Assembly (NCBI GenBank): GCA_024639785.1
Contig: JAHEGI010000001.1
Location: 1 to 64,000, forward strand
Direction of reading: 5' to 3'
DNA: 64,000 bases
DNA from: Cryomorphaceae bacterium
GTDB lineage: Bacteria > Bacteroidota > Bacteroidia > Flavobacteriales > Schleiferiaceae
Position numbers and translations under genes: made by a program. How positions within the stretch are numbered: position 1 is the stretch's first letter; each line of letters starts with the position of its first letter. The notes under the pieces were generated by a model. That model had not been told where the DNA came from. It did not search any database and saw only the letters and a program-made list of their open reading frames with translations. Positions 15,387-24,647 of this stretch are shown here, piece by piece.

Positions 15387-17675
15387 TTAGTTGTATTCAG
15401 AGGCCTCTTCGCGAAGTTCAGCGCTCTCGGAAAGATACGTAGCACAGTCCAAAGGAATGGTGATAGGCCCATCAGGACGATCAAAGGCATCCCGCCGCAC
15501 GCCTAGTTCGGGGCGCCCATAGACGGATTTCATGTAGAGCGCCCAAATCGGGAGGGCGGTGGTCGCCCCTTGTCCATAGGTAGTGGATCCAAAATGCGCT
15601 GAGCGATCCTGACACCCTGTCCAAACGGCAGTAACCAGGTTGGGGACCATGCCGACAAACCAACCATCGGAATTGTTTTGGGTAGTACCCGTTTTACCGG
15701 CGATCGGATTGTCAAAGCCATAGGGATATCCGGTAACATAACTTCCATATCCCGCACCGGTATGCCGAAGGCGCACGCCTGTGCCACTTTGGGTGACCCC
15801 TTGAAGGAGGTTGACCATCGTGTAGGCAACTTCGGGGGAGAAGACTTCTCGGGTGTCTGGAGCAAATTCATCCAGGACGACGCCGTTCTTATCCTCAATG
15901 CGGAGCATGACGATAGGCTCCGTGTAGAGCCCCTGGTTGCCGAAGGCGGTGTAGGCGCCAACTAATTCATAAATAGACAAATCGACGGTCCCCAAGGCGA
16001 TGGATGGCACTTCAGGGATGTCGGATGTTACGCCGAGGGCCTTGGCCATTTGAATGACGGGTCGGGGGCCAATTTGCTTCATCAAATAGGTCGTGACCGT
16101 GTTCACTGAGCCCGCAATGGCCTGCTTGAGGGTGAGCACCCCACCATAGGAATCATCGGAATTGGAGGGGCACCAGGGCTCTATGAGTCCAAATTGGCCC
16201 GCCTCGATGCAGGTTTGAATATTGGGGACCTGCATGCAGGGAGAGTACTTTTTATCTGCAATGGCCGCGGCGTACACGAAGGGCTTAAAGGTGGAGCCCA
16301 CTTGACGACGCCCCTGTTTGACCGCGTCATATTTAAAGTGACGGAAGTCAATGCCGCCCACCCAGGCCTTGACGAATCCGGATTGGGGTTCTACACTTAG
16401 CAAACCTGCTTGGTAGATACTCTTGTAATATTGAATGGAATCCCATGAACTCAAGAGGGTATCTCGGTCACCGCCCCATGAAAAAATCTTCATATCCCGG
16501 GGGGTCTTGAATTCTTTGAGTATGCGCTCGTCACTCCATCCTGAGTCGCGGTAATGGCGGTAGCGCGGAGTTTGACGCATGGCGCGGGCAATGATCTTTT
16601 GGCCTTCAGCGTAGGAGTCTCCGCCTTGGAAGTAGAAAGGACCCGCTTTACGCTTCTCAATTTGCTTGAAGAAGATGCTCTGGAGATTGGTCAAGTGACG
16701 CTCCATGGCTTCTTCGGCCATGCGCTGCATGCGCGAATCGATGGTCGTATAAATCTTCAGTCCGTCAGTGTACAGATTGTACGTGCCGCCATCCGCCTTG
16801 GGGTGCTCGGCAATCCACTCCTTCATGTACCCCCGGATGTATTCACGCAAATAGGGAGCGAGCCCCTGATCGTGACCCTGGCGTTGAAAATCGAGGACCA
16901 ATGGCAGGGCAATCAAACTGTCTGCCTCTTCCTCGCTGAGGTAGTCATTTCGTTGCATCTGCCGCAATACGGTGTTGCGACGATTGAGGGCGATTTCCGT
17001 TCGGTCAGCTTTAGAGGGGTTATAGGCATAGGGGTTCTTGAACATGCCTACGAGCATGGCCGCCTCTTCGATGTGCAATTCGGAAGGAAGCTTTCCGAAA
17101 TAGACATTGGAAGCGTTGTGAATTCCTACCCCTTGGTAGAGAAAATCAAATTGATTGAAATACATCGCTAGGATTTCCTCTTTGGAATAGCGGCGTTCTA
17201 GTTGTAAAGAAATTACCCACTCTTTGAGTTTCTGTACGACGCGGGCTACGATGTTGCTAGAACCTTCCCCGTGGAACATCTGCTTGGCGAGCTGCTGGGT
17301 GATGGTCGATCCACCGCCGCCGCCGCCCAGGGTGACTACGGCACGGGCTAGGCCGCGAAAATCAATGCCTGCATGGTCATGGTAGCGCTCGTCTTCGGTT
17401 GCGATGAGGGCGTTGACGAGGTGTGGAGGCAAGTCGTTATAATCGGCATGGACCCGGTTTTCCATGAAAAAAGTGCCAATCTGCTTTCCATCCGCAGAGA
17501 GAATTTCGGTAGCTAAAAAGCTCTTGGGGTTGGCAATTTCTTCGGTCGATGGAAGGGCACCGAATAATCCTGCCCAGGTCAAAAGCAAGGCCAATATCAA
17601 TGCGAATGGAGCGCCAAAGACAAGTAACCAGAAGTACTTGACATAGCTGCGAAAATCGGTGTCTTTTTTAGCCAT
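15387..17675 (-). CDS. Penicillin-binding protein 1A, bifunctional
   Basis: A class A penicillin-binding protein (762 residues from the chosen start) that polymerises and cross-links peptidoglycan. It has a short cytoplasmic tail and one membrane helix (about 15-38), a glycosyltransferase domain with the catalytic [10 protein letters not shown] motif (about 92-101) and [12 protein letters not shown], and a transpeptidase domain with the STFK nucleophile motif and AGKTGTT near the C-terminus. I prefer the ATG 1 nt after the gldH stop: a GGAG sits 7 nt upstream, whereas an in-frame ATG 10 codons earlier would overlap gldH by 29 bp. It is flanked by gldH upstream and scoA downstream in one operon. 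Confidence 0.92.
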   Translation of the reverse strand: MAKKDTDFRSYVKYFWLLVFGAPFALILALLLTWAGLFGALPSTEEIANPKSFLATEILSADGKQIGTFFMENRVHADYNDLPPHLVNALIATEDERYHDHAGIDFRGLARAVVTLGGGGGGSTITQQLAKQMFHGEGSSNIVARVVQKLKEWVISLQLERRYSKEEILAMYFNQFDFLYQGVGIHNASNVYFGKLPSELHIEEAAMLVGMFKNPYAYNPSKADRTEIALNRRNTVLRQMQRNDYLSEEEADSLIALPLVLDFQRQGHDQGLAPYLREYIRGYMKEWIAEHPKADGGTYNLYTDGLKIYTTIDSRMQRMAEEAMERHLTNLQSIFFKQIEKRKAGPFYFQGGDSYAEGQKIIARAMRQTPRYRHYRDSGWSDERILKEFKTPRDMKIFSWGGDRDTLLSSWDSIQYYKSIYQAGLLSVEPQSGFVKAWVGGIDFRHFKYDAVKQGRRQVGSTFKPFVYAAAIADKKYSPCMQVPNIQTCIEAGQFGLIEPWCPSNSDDSYGGVLTLKQAIAGSVNTVTTYLMKQIGPRPVIQMAKALGVTSDIPEVPSIALGTVDLSIYELVGAYTAFGNQGLYTEPIVMLRIEDKNGVVLDEFAPDTREVFSPEVAYTMVNLLQGVTQSGTGVRLRHTGAGYGSYVTGYPYGFDNPIAGKTGTTQNNSDGWFVGMVPNLVTAVWTGCQDRSAHFGSTTYGQGATTALPIWALYMKSVYGRPELGVRRDAFDRPDGPITIPLDCATYLSESAELREEASEYN

Positions 17676-17676
17676 C

Positions 17677-18162
17677 TTACTCCGTCGAAAGATCTTCTTT
17701 TTCAATAGTCAACGCAAAATCGCGAATGCCATGCAGGGGTTGATCGCGCATTCCATGTTGGAAACGAAAACGGTACATGCCGGTTTTTGGAAAGCGCAAG
17801 CCCGCCTGTTTGTAAGGCAACACAAGCGTTTTCAAGGCGCCAATGCCCGTTCCATACCAATTCCCTTGCGCATCGGATAAACGAATCTCTACCGTGTCTT
17901 GGTATTCTGTTTGTGATTCAGATCGGATTTCTCGAAACAAATACAGATTGCTGTAAGGGTACTCCGCGTGATGTCGAACTTGAAATTCAACGCGATAAAC
18001 CGCTAGGCTATCGGTGACATTTACATCGACAACAATGGCGCTATCCGCATACCAATCGTCGTGATGGAATGAATAGACGGACTGAACGAGTGGAGCCTCC
18101 TGGCAGCTTGCAAAGGCCCAAATCCAGAGGAGTAAACTCCACTTACTTAGTCTTCGAGCCAT
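17677..18162 (-). CDS. gldH: GldH, gliding motility / T9SS lipoprotein
   Basis: A 161-residue lipoprotein with a membrane-targeting segment and lipobox AFASC (Cys20), followed by the GldH pattern with SVYSFHHDDWY early in the mature part and the end segment GMRDQPLHGIRDFAL. GldH is needed for gliding and for T9SS function in flavobacteria, and probably acts with GldK/N/M/L at the outer membrane. I chose the ATG that gives a proper signal sequence; it overlaps the end of ricT by 20 bp. An in-frame start 40 codons earlier adds a basic stretch translated from the ricT 3' end and hides the signal peptide. Confidence 0.9.
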   Translation of the reverse strand: MARRLSKWSLLLWIWAFASCQEAPLVQSVYSFHHDDWYADSAIVVDVNVTDSLAVYRVEFQVRHHAEYPYSNLYLFREIRSESQTEYQDTVEIRLSDAQGNWYGTGIGALKTLVLPYKQAGLRFPKTGMYRFRFQHGMRDQPLHGIRDFALTIEKEDLSTE

Positions 18163-19360
18163 TTTCTGAGCGTGAGGCGTTTTGGGGTTTGCCTGAGCGA
18201 TTTCCTTGGGCAGAACGCGAACGGTTTTTACCACCGCGCTTGCGATTTCTGCGATTGCCGCCTTCGCCCTTGGGTCGATCAAATCGCGTGAGGCTATCCT
18301 CTTCGGGTTGAATCATCTCGGGCTCGGACGACACAGGCGCTATGACCAGCTCTTTTTCTTCGAGGGAGGCCGGCTCTTCGCCTTTTTGGTTCATGGCCAC
18401 CATGTCCGAAAAATCTTCTGCGCGCATGGCTACCCATCTGCCGGGTTCATCTTTGTAGGCAAGCCAGACCATTCCGGTCAAGATGTCCATTTTTTGGACT
18501 TCGGCTTTGCCTTTTTTGGTTTTGACCCGTTGGGACTTTGGGAAGGCTTTGAGGGCTTCTGCATATTGGTCCAATTCGTAGTTGAGGCAGCATTTGAGCT
18601 TACCACAGTTGCCGGCCAATTTGGTGGGGTTCAAACTGAGCTGTTGGTATCGCGCAGCGGAAGTGGAGACAGAGCGGTAATCTTTGAGCCAAGTGCTGCA
18701 GCAGAGCTCTCGTCCACAGCTTCCAATCCCTCCCAGGCGTCCTGCTTCTTGACGTGCACCGACTTGACGCATTTCTACCCGCAGTCCAAAGGAACCCGAC
18801 ATCTCGCGAATGAGGGCGCGGAAATCCACGCGGGCGTCGGCCGTATAGTAAAACGTCGCGCGTGCGCCATCGCCCTGGCATTCGACATCCGAAATTTTCA
18901 TTTCTAGATGGTTGGCCGTGGCCATTTGACGTGCACGCAGCATTAAATCATTTTCGCGATCTCTCGCTTCTTTCCAGCGGTCGAGATCTCTCTGAGAAGA
19001 TTTTCGGTAAATGACCAGCGGGTTTTCTTGTTGGGGATCTGCTTGGGCTTTGCGCATTTGAATGCGGACGAGTTCTCCTGTGACAGAAATGGTCCCGACA
19101 TCATGCCCGCCATGCGCGGTACTCACGGTCACCGCTTCTCCGGCGTGGAGGGAGAGCGGCTCGGTCAGTTTATAAAAATCTTTTCGTCCGTTTTTGAAGC
19201 GCACTTCTACCCACGGAAAGGCTTCTTCGCCCGCGGGCAAGGCCATGTTTGACAACCAATCAAAGACATTGTAGCTGTTGCAGCCCCCTGTTCCACAAGA
19301 GCCATTGCTTTTGCATCCATTGGGGACACCACTATCGCTCGAACATGTACTGCAGGCCAT
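18143..19360 (-). CDS. ricT: RicT/YaaT (PSP1) iron-sulfur regulatory protein
   Basis: A PSP1-domain protein of about 405 residues, with a cysteine-rich N-terminus (MACSTCSS, then further Cys in GCKSNGSCGTGGC), the central CGRELCCSTWL and a later CGKLKCCLNYE. In Bacillus the homologue forms an iron-sulfur complex with RicA and RicF that promotes RNA processing. The C-terminal tail is long, basic and low-complexity (RNRKRGGKNRSR), suggesting nucleic-acid contact. The start is set by a TATCTTCG box ending 4 nt upstream of this ATG; another ATG 6 codons earlier would lie upstream of the predicted transcription start. It is the first gene of the gldH/PBP1A/scoAB operon. Confidence 0.88.
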   Translation of the reverse strand: MACSTCSSDSGVPNGCKSNGSCGTGGCNSYNVFDWLSNMALPAGEEAFPWVEVRFKNGRKDFYKLTEPLSLHAGEAVTVSTAHGGHDVGTISVTGELVRIQMRKAQADPQQENPLVIYRKSSQRDLDRWKEARDRENDLMLRARQMATANHLEMKISDVECQGDGARATFYYTADARVDFRALIREMSGSFGLRVEMRQVGARQEAGRLGGIGSCGRELCCSTWLKDYRSVSTSAARYQQLSLNPTKLAGNCGKLKCCLNYELDQYAEALKAFPKSQRVKTKKGKAEVQKMDILTGMVWLAYKDEPGRWVAMRAEDFSDMVAMNQKGEEPASLEEKELVIAPVSSEPEMIQPEEDSLTRFDRPKGEGGNRRNRKRGGKNRSRSAQGNRSGKPQNASRSENGSKTK

Positions 19361-19364
19361 AGAG

Positions 19365-19372
19365 CGAAGATA
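19365..19372 (-). promoter_or_regulatory. -7 box of ricT, 4 nt from its ATG
   Basis: Read on the minus strand this is TATCTTCG, close to TAnnTTTG. Only four bases (CTCT) separate it from the ricT ATG, which predicts a leaderless transcript. It lies back-to-back with the porZ box, three bases away. Confidence 0.6.
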
Positions 19373-19375
19373 ATG

Positions 19376-19383
19376 CATCTTTG
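19376..19383 (+). promoter_or_regulatory. -7 box of porZ, 4 nt from a GTG start
   Basis: CATCTTTG differs from TAnnTTTG by one base. Four bases (TCCC) separate it from GTG at 19388. It supports GTG as the porZ start, because the upstream in-frame ATG at 19373 would lie before the transcription start. Confidence 0.5.
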
Positions 19384-19387
19384 TCCC

Positions 19388-21682
19388 GTGAAGCGGAAAC
19401 TCATTTGGCTCTTTGCCATGATATCATGCGCCTCAAGTCTGGCGGCTCAGGGCATTCCTGTAGGCACTTGGCGGGCACATTTCCCTCTAAAATCTAGCCA
19501 TTCTGTGGCACTTCTAGAGGACTATGTCTTGGTTGGAAGTTCGTATGGCTTGTTCATGTATGATCCGAAGGACAAAGTCAGCTCATCGGCGACGGTTGTA
19601 GAAGGGTTAAGCGACGTGGGAATGACCTGCCTTGAAGGAGATCCAACCGGCCAAAAAGCGCTTTTAGGATATTCCGATGGGGGGCTCGATGTGTGGACGC
19701 CAAATGATGTCCGCCGCATTGGAGATATTCCTCAAAGCGGGGCCTACCCTGGTCAGTCCGACATTCGCTCGCTCGCTTTTGCCAGTCCAGTACGCGCATT
19801 TGCCGCCACAGGGTTTGGCATTGTGGAAATCAATTTGACGTATGGTGTGATTCAAGGGACCTACCTCTTGCGTTCAGACGGGGGCACCACCCCAACCTAC
19901 GACTTGAGTATTGACGGAGACTCCCTCTTTGCCGCCACAGAAACTGGACTCTGGTCCGCCTCGCTTCAAGACCCCTTGTATTTGCCCCAATCCTGGGTGC
20001 AATCCCCCTTTTGGAAGGACCAGTCCTTGGCCCATCTGGCCGTTTCGAATCACCAATTTTTGGTACACCCCTCGGAAAATGCCAAAGCATGGCATGGAGC
20101 GCAGGGGCTATGGACGGAGGTTCCCTTGGACACGGCCAACAGTCCGGCAATTCGGAGAATTCGACGCGGTCCACAAGGCTTTTTACTCGTGCGAAGCTAT
20201 GGGGTGACTTCGGTCGCTTTGGATGGAAGCGTTGGCGCAACAGTAAGTTCCGGCTTGGGCAATAATGCCGGATTCTCCCCGTATGATGCGGCCATTGACG
20301 CCTCAGGGGTCCTTTACACCGCCAATTACGGCCGCGGGTTGACCTTTGTCGACAATCCTGACTATGCGCAACATCGATCCGTTCAAGATCCAGTATCCGC
20401 GCAGTCCTATGCCATTGAAGGAAGTCCTAATGGCATTGACGTTTTGACCGGCGCAGTGGACGCCACGTGGACGGCCACCTACACGAATGAAGGTATCATG
20501 CGTTTTGATGGCATTCAATGGACCGCCAAGCAAGCGGCTGCGCTGGGTGGGGCGAAGGACATTTTAGATGTCCAATATGACCCGAACGATCCGAGTCATT
20601 GGTTTGCTGCGAGTTGGGGCAAAGGGGTGTTAGAATTTCGCAATGATGAACTTATTCAAACCTGGAATCAAACGAATTCAAGCCTGAAAACGGCCTCAGG
20701 CTCTGGGCCAAACGACGTGCGAACGGGGGGACTCTGCTGGGGACAGGATGGGGCACTCTGGGTCAGCAACGCCCTTTCAACCCTCCCCTTGCATCGATTT
20801 GACCCACAAACAGACCAATGGACGGGGTTTCCCGCGGGAAGCTTTAATGGGGAATCGGTCAAAAATCTGCTTCAAGACGAAGAGGGAATTTTTTGGATGC
20901 AGTCCCGAACTGAAGGGTGGATGGCCATCGAAGTGCAAGGGAGCAATACTGCCACGCGTCGACTTACACGGGGGCCTGGGAGTGGGAATCTTCCAACGGC
21001 CACGGTGCCTGCAGCGCTTTTCGACCTAGATGGTGAGTTATGGTTAGGCACGGCGGACGGCTTGATGGTCTGCTTTTCACCGTACAATGCCTTCAACGGA
21101 AAGAGTATTGATGCGCAATATTTACTTGTGGCAGAAAACGGCATCAACCAGCGGGTACTGAATGGACAGAATATTTTGTCCATGGCGCTCGATGGTGCGA
21201 ATCGAAAGTGGATTGGAACCGCCGATGCGGGCGCGTTCCTGCTCTCTCCTGACGGCCTGGAGACGATTTATCACTTCACGGCAGAAAACAGCCCACTATT
21301 GAGTAACCGAGTGCAGTCATTGTACGTGGACCCTTCCTCTGGGGAGGTTTTTATTGGGAGCAATCGAGGGTTGCTCTCGTTTCGCGCCACAGCCACTCAA
21401 ACGGCACCCAACTTGAATGGAATCGAAGTGTTCCCAAACCCAGTCAAACCGGACTATGCGGGCCCCATCTCCGTCCGTGGATTGGTCCCTGAATCCTACG
21501 TCAAAGTCACAGACCAAAATGGTCGGTTGCTTTATGAAGGCTATGCCACTGGAGGACAATTCACCTGGGACGGCTATAGCTTGGAAGGGATATTGGCTCC
21601 ATCAGGGATCTACCTCTTTTGGATTACAGACCCCTTGGGCGCGCAAACCGCGGTAGTTCAAGGCGTGATCATTCGCCCATGA
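19388..21682 (+). CDS. porZ: PorZ, T9SS surface attachment-complex protein
   Basis: PorZ belongs to the surface complex that finishes T9SS cargo maturation and anchoring. The 764-residue protein has a signal peptide (GTG start giving MKRKLIWLF..., ending SLAAQ), two beta-propeller blocks of repeated short blades (for example SSYGLFMYDPKDK, GYSDGGLDVW, ATETGLWSASL) and a C-terminal sorting-domain-like end (about 675-764) with EVFPNPVKPDYAGP and SGIYLFWI. The GTG start is preferred over an ATG five codons earlier because it yields a cleaner signal peptide and fits the promoter spacing. It overlaps recO by 4 bp. Divergence from ricT leaves only 27 bp between start codons. Confidence 0.88.
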   Translation: MKRKLIWLFAMISCASSLAAQGIPVGTWRAHFPLKSSHSVALLEDYVLVGSSYGLFMYDPKDKVSSSATVVEGLSDVGMTCLEGDPTGQKALLGYSDGGLDVWTPNDVRRIGDIPQSGAYPGQSDIRSLAFASPVRAFAATGFGIVEINLTYGVIQGTYLLRSDGGTTPTYDLSIDGDSLFAATETGLWSASLQDPLYLPQSWVQSPFWKDQSLAHLAVSNHQFLVHPSENAKAWHGAQGLWTEVPLDTANSPAIRRIRRGPQGFLLVRSYGVTSVALDGSVGATVSSGLGNNAGFSPYDAAIDASGVLYTANYGRGLTFVDNPDYAQHRSVQDPVSAQSYAIEGSPNGIDVLTGAVDATWTATYTNEGIMRFDGIQWTAKQAAALGGAKDILDVQYDPNDPSHWFAASWGKGVLEFRNDELIQTWNQTNSSLKTASGSGPNDVRTGGLCWGQDGALWVSNALSTLPLHRFDPQTDQWTGFPAGSFNGESVKNLLQDEEGIFWMQSRTEGWMAIEVQGSNTATRRLTRGPGSGNLPTATVPAALFDLDGELWLGTADGLMVCFSPYNAFNGKSIDAQYLLVAENGINQRVLNGQNILSMALDGANRKWIGTADAGAFLLSPDGLETIYHFTAENSPLLSNRVQSLYVDPSSGEVFIGSNRGLLSFRATATQTAPNLNGIEVFPNPVKPDYAGPISVRGLVPESYVKVTDQNGRLLYEGYATGGQFTWDGYSLEGILAPSGIYLFWITDPLGAQTAVVQGVIIRP

Positions 21683-22392
21683 GCGCCCATGCCGTGGACG
21701 CCCTTATGTTGGGAAAAATCGCCTATGGCGACAAAGCCTACATCCTAAAACTTTGGACCCGTCCCTTTGGTATCCAGTCCTATATGGTGCATAGTATTCG
21801 CAGTGCTCGCACGGGGTTGCGGCCGGCTCTTTTGCTGCCCATGACCAGCTTAGAGGCAATGGTAAGTCACCGCGACAAAGGGCAATTAGAGAAAATAGCG
21901 GAAGTCCGCGCCGCACCCGTATGGAACCGAATTCAATCCGACCCGGTGGGCCAGACCTTGTGTCTTTTTGCGGCTGAAGTCTTGCTCAAAACCCTGAAAA
22001 CAGGAGACAGCACCCAAGATTTTTATGATGATGTTCTGGACATGCTGACGCGTTGGGATCAAGCCGAAGCTTCTTGGGCCATGGCTGCGGTGGAATTGCT
22101 TGCGCTCGTAGCACACCACTTGGGCTTTGCCCTAGACCCCGAAAACTATGTGCAAGGCTGGGCATTTGATCTGCGCGAAGGGCAGTGCGCTCCGTCGCCC
22201 ATACTTCATTCGGAAGCCCTTTCCCCAGAGGCCACAGGGGCTTTGATGGATTGGTTTGCCAACTCAGAAAAGATTCCGACCAAAGTCTTGCGTCAAGAAT
22301 TGATGGATGGCTTGTTGCAGGGGCTGCGTTGGCATCACGCCGGGATGGGGGAAATTCACAGCCTAGACATCTTGCGAGGGCTGGGACGCTAA
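21679..22392 (+). CDS. recO: RecO, recombination mediator
   Basis: RecO loads RecA on single-stranded DNA in the RecF pathway. The protein has 237 residues from the ATG overlapping the porZ stop, with an N-terminal OB-fold region (IAYGDKAYILKLWTRPFG, about 12-29) and the helical C-terminal domain. No C4 zinc site was seen. In-frame sequence 20 codons upstream lies within porZ and looks non-native (arginine-rich). It converges on the DUF4837 gene with a 9-bp gap. Confidence 0.88.
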   Translation: MSAHAVDALMLGKIAYGDKAYILKLWTRPFGIQSYMVHSIRSARTGLRPALLLPMTSLEAMVSHRDKGQLEKIAEVRAAPVWNRIQSDPVGQTLCLFAAEVLLKTLKTGDSTQDFYDDVLDMLTRWDQAEASWAMAAVELLALVAHHLGFALDPENYVQGWAFDLREGQCAPSPILHSEALSPEATGALMDWFANSEKIPTKVLRQELMDGLLQGLRWHHAGMGEIHSLDILRGLGR

Positions 22393-22401
22393 GGGACGTA
22401 C

Positions 22402-23403
22402 TTAACGCAAACGAAGCGAGCGGAGCGAGCTTTCCAGCTCCATCATCACCTTCCTCTTTTTCATACTTGGCGCATAGACCAAATAACACATATTGACAAT
22501 CCGGTCGTGGGGTTCATCGATGTAGGAATAAGTGACAAAGGGACCGCCCCCAAAGCCCCCTTCCGTGCGAAATTGACCCCGAGAGAGGTACACAAAACCG
22601 CCCCCGATTTCTTCATAGGATTGTACCACGGGAATACGGGGTTCGATGGCGAGATGGCTCCCGTCTTGGCTGCCTTCGAAGTAGCGTACGAGCAAATCGT
22701 TTTGGGCTTCCAAAATGGACTGACTGGGGTCTGATTCGCCATCCCAGGCCTGCTCCCAAGCCAAGAGATATTGAATGCTTTTTCTCGTGTCCTCCCGAAG
22801 AATGGCGAGGCCAGGCTTGGATAGCGTGGTTTTAAACCCTTTTGAAAAAACAAATTTTTGGATGCCCAGATTGGCCAAAGAGGCAGGAATCGTGGCACTT
22901 TGACTGGATTGGATTCGCCGGGCGAGCACCTGGGCGTCATGGGCGTCAAAACGCTGGATGACTTCGGGGAGACTCGCTTGCACGCGACGCTTGAGTGCCT
23001 CTCGGTTGGGGGCAATGATAGCAACTACAAGTTGTGGTTCCGCCCAGAGATTTTCCAAAACCAAAGTGGCACTCGAATCTGGGATGATGGCTAAGGTGAG
23101 AATACTTTTTGAGCGCTTCGTCAGCCGGGAAACGGCATTTTGGTCAATTCGCGAAAGGTCGAAGTGGGCTTCCGCCATAGGCAAACCATCCATAGGTTTG
23201 GCCAACTGGTCCAAGAGGAGAATTCCCAAGTCGTCTTCCCACAACGCGCGGTCACAAAAAATGGTCAACTCATTATGTGTGCCGTTGCTGCTGGGAAGGC
23301 TGTGTTTTCGCGCGGCGCTACGGGCTTCGGCCGATGCGGGGTCCTCCTGGCAAGAAGCATATCCGAGGGCCATAAGAGCGGCCAAAACCAGGCCGAATCT
23401 CAT
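22402..23403 (-). CDS. DUF4837 family lipoprotein
   Basis: A 333-residue lipoprotein with lipobox GYASC (Cys18) and a domain pattern typical of DUF4837, a Bacteroidota family of unknown function: a start such as NELTIFCDRALWEDDLG, a mid segment PNREALKRRVQ, and an end VYAPSMKKRKVMMELESSLRSL. The stop is close to that of recO on the other strand. Its start overlaps the MltD-like gene by 4 bp, so it is the last gene of a tatA/gatA/mltD operon. Envelope localisation is predicted, but its role is unknown. Confidence 0.85.
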   Translation of the reverse strand: MRFGLVLAALMALGYASCQEDPASAEARSAARKHSLPSSNGTHNELTIFCDRALWEDDLGILLLDQLAKPMDGLPMAEAHFDLSRIDQNAVSRLTKRSKSILTLAIIPDSSATLVLENLWAEPQLVVAIIAPNREALKRRVQASLPEVIQRFDAHDAQVLARRIQSSQSATIPASLANLGIQKFVFSKGFKTTLSKPGLAILREDTRKSIQYLLAWEQAWDGESDPSQSILEAQNDLLVRYFEGSQDGSHLAIEPRIPVVQSYEEIGGGFVYLSRGQFRTEGGFGGGPFVTYSYIDEPHDRIVNMCYLVYAPSMKKRKVMMELESSLRSLRLR

Positions 23404-24647
23404 CCGCGCACTTTTAGTTTTTGCCCAATCCGAATGGTAGTGCCCCGAAGGCCGTTCCAGCGTTGCAGATCAGAAACGCGCACCCCGTACTTTTTAGCAA
23501 TGGCCCCGAGGGTATCTCCGGACCGGACCGTATGAATACGAGCGCTAGAGCCAGATCCAGAGGCCACTTGAGTTGGTGGAGGAAGCGGGGCTTTTTTCAG
23601 GCGGAATGCGGTAGTGGCATAGAGCGTGTCCGAAAAGGCGATATACGCCGGGATGGCATTTTTAGGAATGACAAAACTGTATGTTTTTCCTTCCTTGGGC
23701 CCGGGGACATGCTGCAGTTTATACTGAGGATTGAGTAGCGTGATCAAGGTGCTGTCGATGGAGAGCACTTGAGCAACATCATACAAACCGACCGCGGCGG
23801 TCGCATGGATGGTATCCACATCAAAAAAGGTCGTCGGGGGCATTTCGGCCTTGACGCCATGGAGGCCTGCGTAGTTCATCGCATACACGGCACCAATAAA
23901 GGCAGGCACATAATTTCGGGTTTCTCTTGGCAGGTAGGGGCGAATTTCCCAGTACGTCGTCTTTCCGCCAGAATAACGGATCGCCTTGGAAACATTGCCA
24001 GGCCCTGCATTGTAGGCGGCTAAGGCAAGCTCCCACGAGCCGAACATATCGTACATCTTTTTCAGGTAGCGGCAGGCCGCATCGGTGGACTTGTATGGAT
24101 CCATGCGCTCATCGACATAGGAGCTGATTTCTAAGCCTTGCAGTTTCCCCGTGGCATACATGAATTGCCAAAGCCCCTTGGCCCCTACAGGGCTGGTCGC
24201 AGAAGGGTTCATGGCGCTTTCGATGATGGGCAAGTACTTGAGCTCCATGGGCATGTTGTAGCGGTCCAAGGCGGATTCAAAAATCGGGAAGTAATAGGTA
24301 GACCGCCCGATCACTCGACTCAAAAATTCCTTGCGCCGTCCCAAATAGAATTGAATCGAATTCTTCACATCAGGCGTGAAACGAAGGTCCATGGGTGACC
24401 GCTGATCCAGGGTCGCCAGTCGCTGAGCCACAACGGCATCGCTTACGCCCAAAATGTCCGAAGCCGCACTGTCATTCCCTTTGATGGCATGATGAACAAA
24501 TGTTTGCTCTGCCCGGCTATTGAGCCAGCGCGCATACAGCGAATCCGCTTTGTTTGCCAAGGGGAATTTGGGGACCAAACTATCCCCACTATGCCCAAAA
24601 AGGGACAGGGTGAAGGTCAGGGCCAAAAAAAGGAAGAAACGTGGCAT
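23400..24647 (-). CDS. MltD-like lytic transglycosylase with LysM
   Basis: A murein lytic transglycosylase of 415 residues: signal peptide, an SLT (lysozyme-like) domain around residues 130-260 with the catalytic Glu in PIIESAMNPSA and the motif GAKGLWQFM, then AYNAGPGNV, and a single LysM peptidoglycan-binding domain at the C-terminus (VRSGDTLGAIAKKYGV). It cleaves glycan strands during wall turnover. It starts on the last base of the gatA stop (TAATG) and overlaps the next gene by 4 bp, so translation is probably coupled. Confidence 0.92.
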   Translation of the reverse strand: MPRFFLFLALTFTLSLFGHSGDSLVPKFPLANKADSLYARWLNSRAEQTFVHHAIKGNDSAASDILGVSDAVVAQRLATLDQRSPMDLRFTPDVKNSIQFYLGRRKEFLSRVIGRSTYYFPIFESALDRYNMPMELKYLPIIESAMNPSATSPVGAKGLWQFMYATGKLQGLEISSYVDERMDPYKSTDAACRYLKKMYDMFGSWELALAAYNAGPGNVSKAIRYSGGKTTYWEIRPYLPRETRNYVPAFIGAVYAMNYAGLHGVKAEMPPTTFFDVDTIHATAAVGLYDVAQVLSIDSTLITLLNPQYKLQHVPGPKEGKTYSFVIPKNAIPAYIAFSDTLYATTAFRLKKAPLPPPTQVASGSGSSARIHTVRSGDTLGAIAKKYGVRVSDLQRWNGLRGTTIRIGQKLKVRG

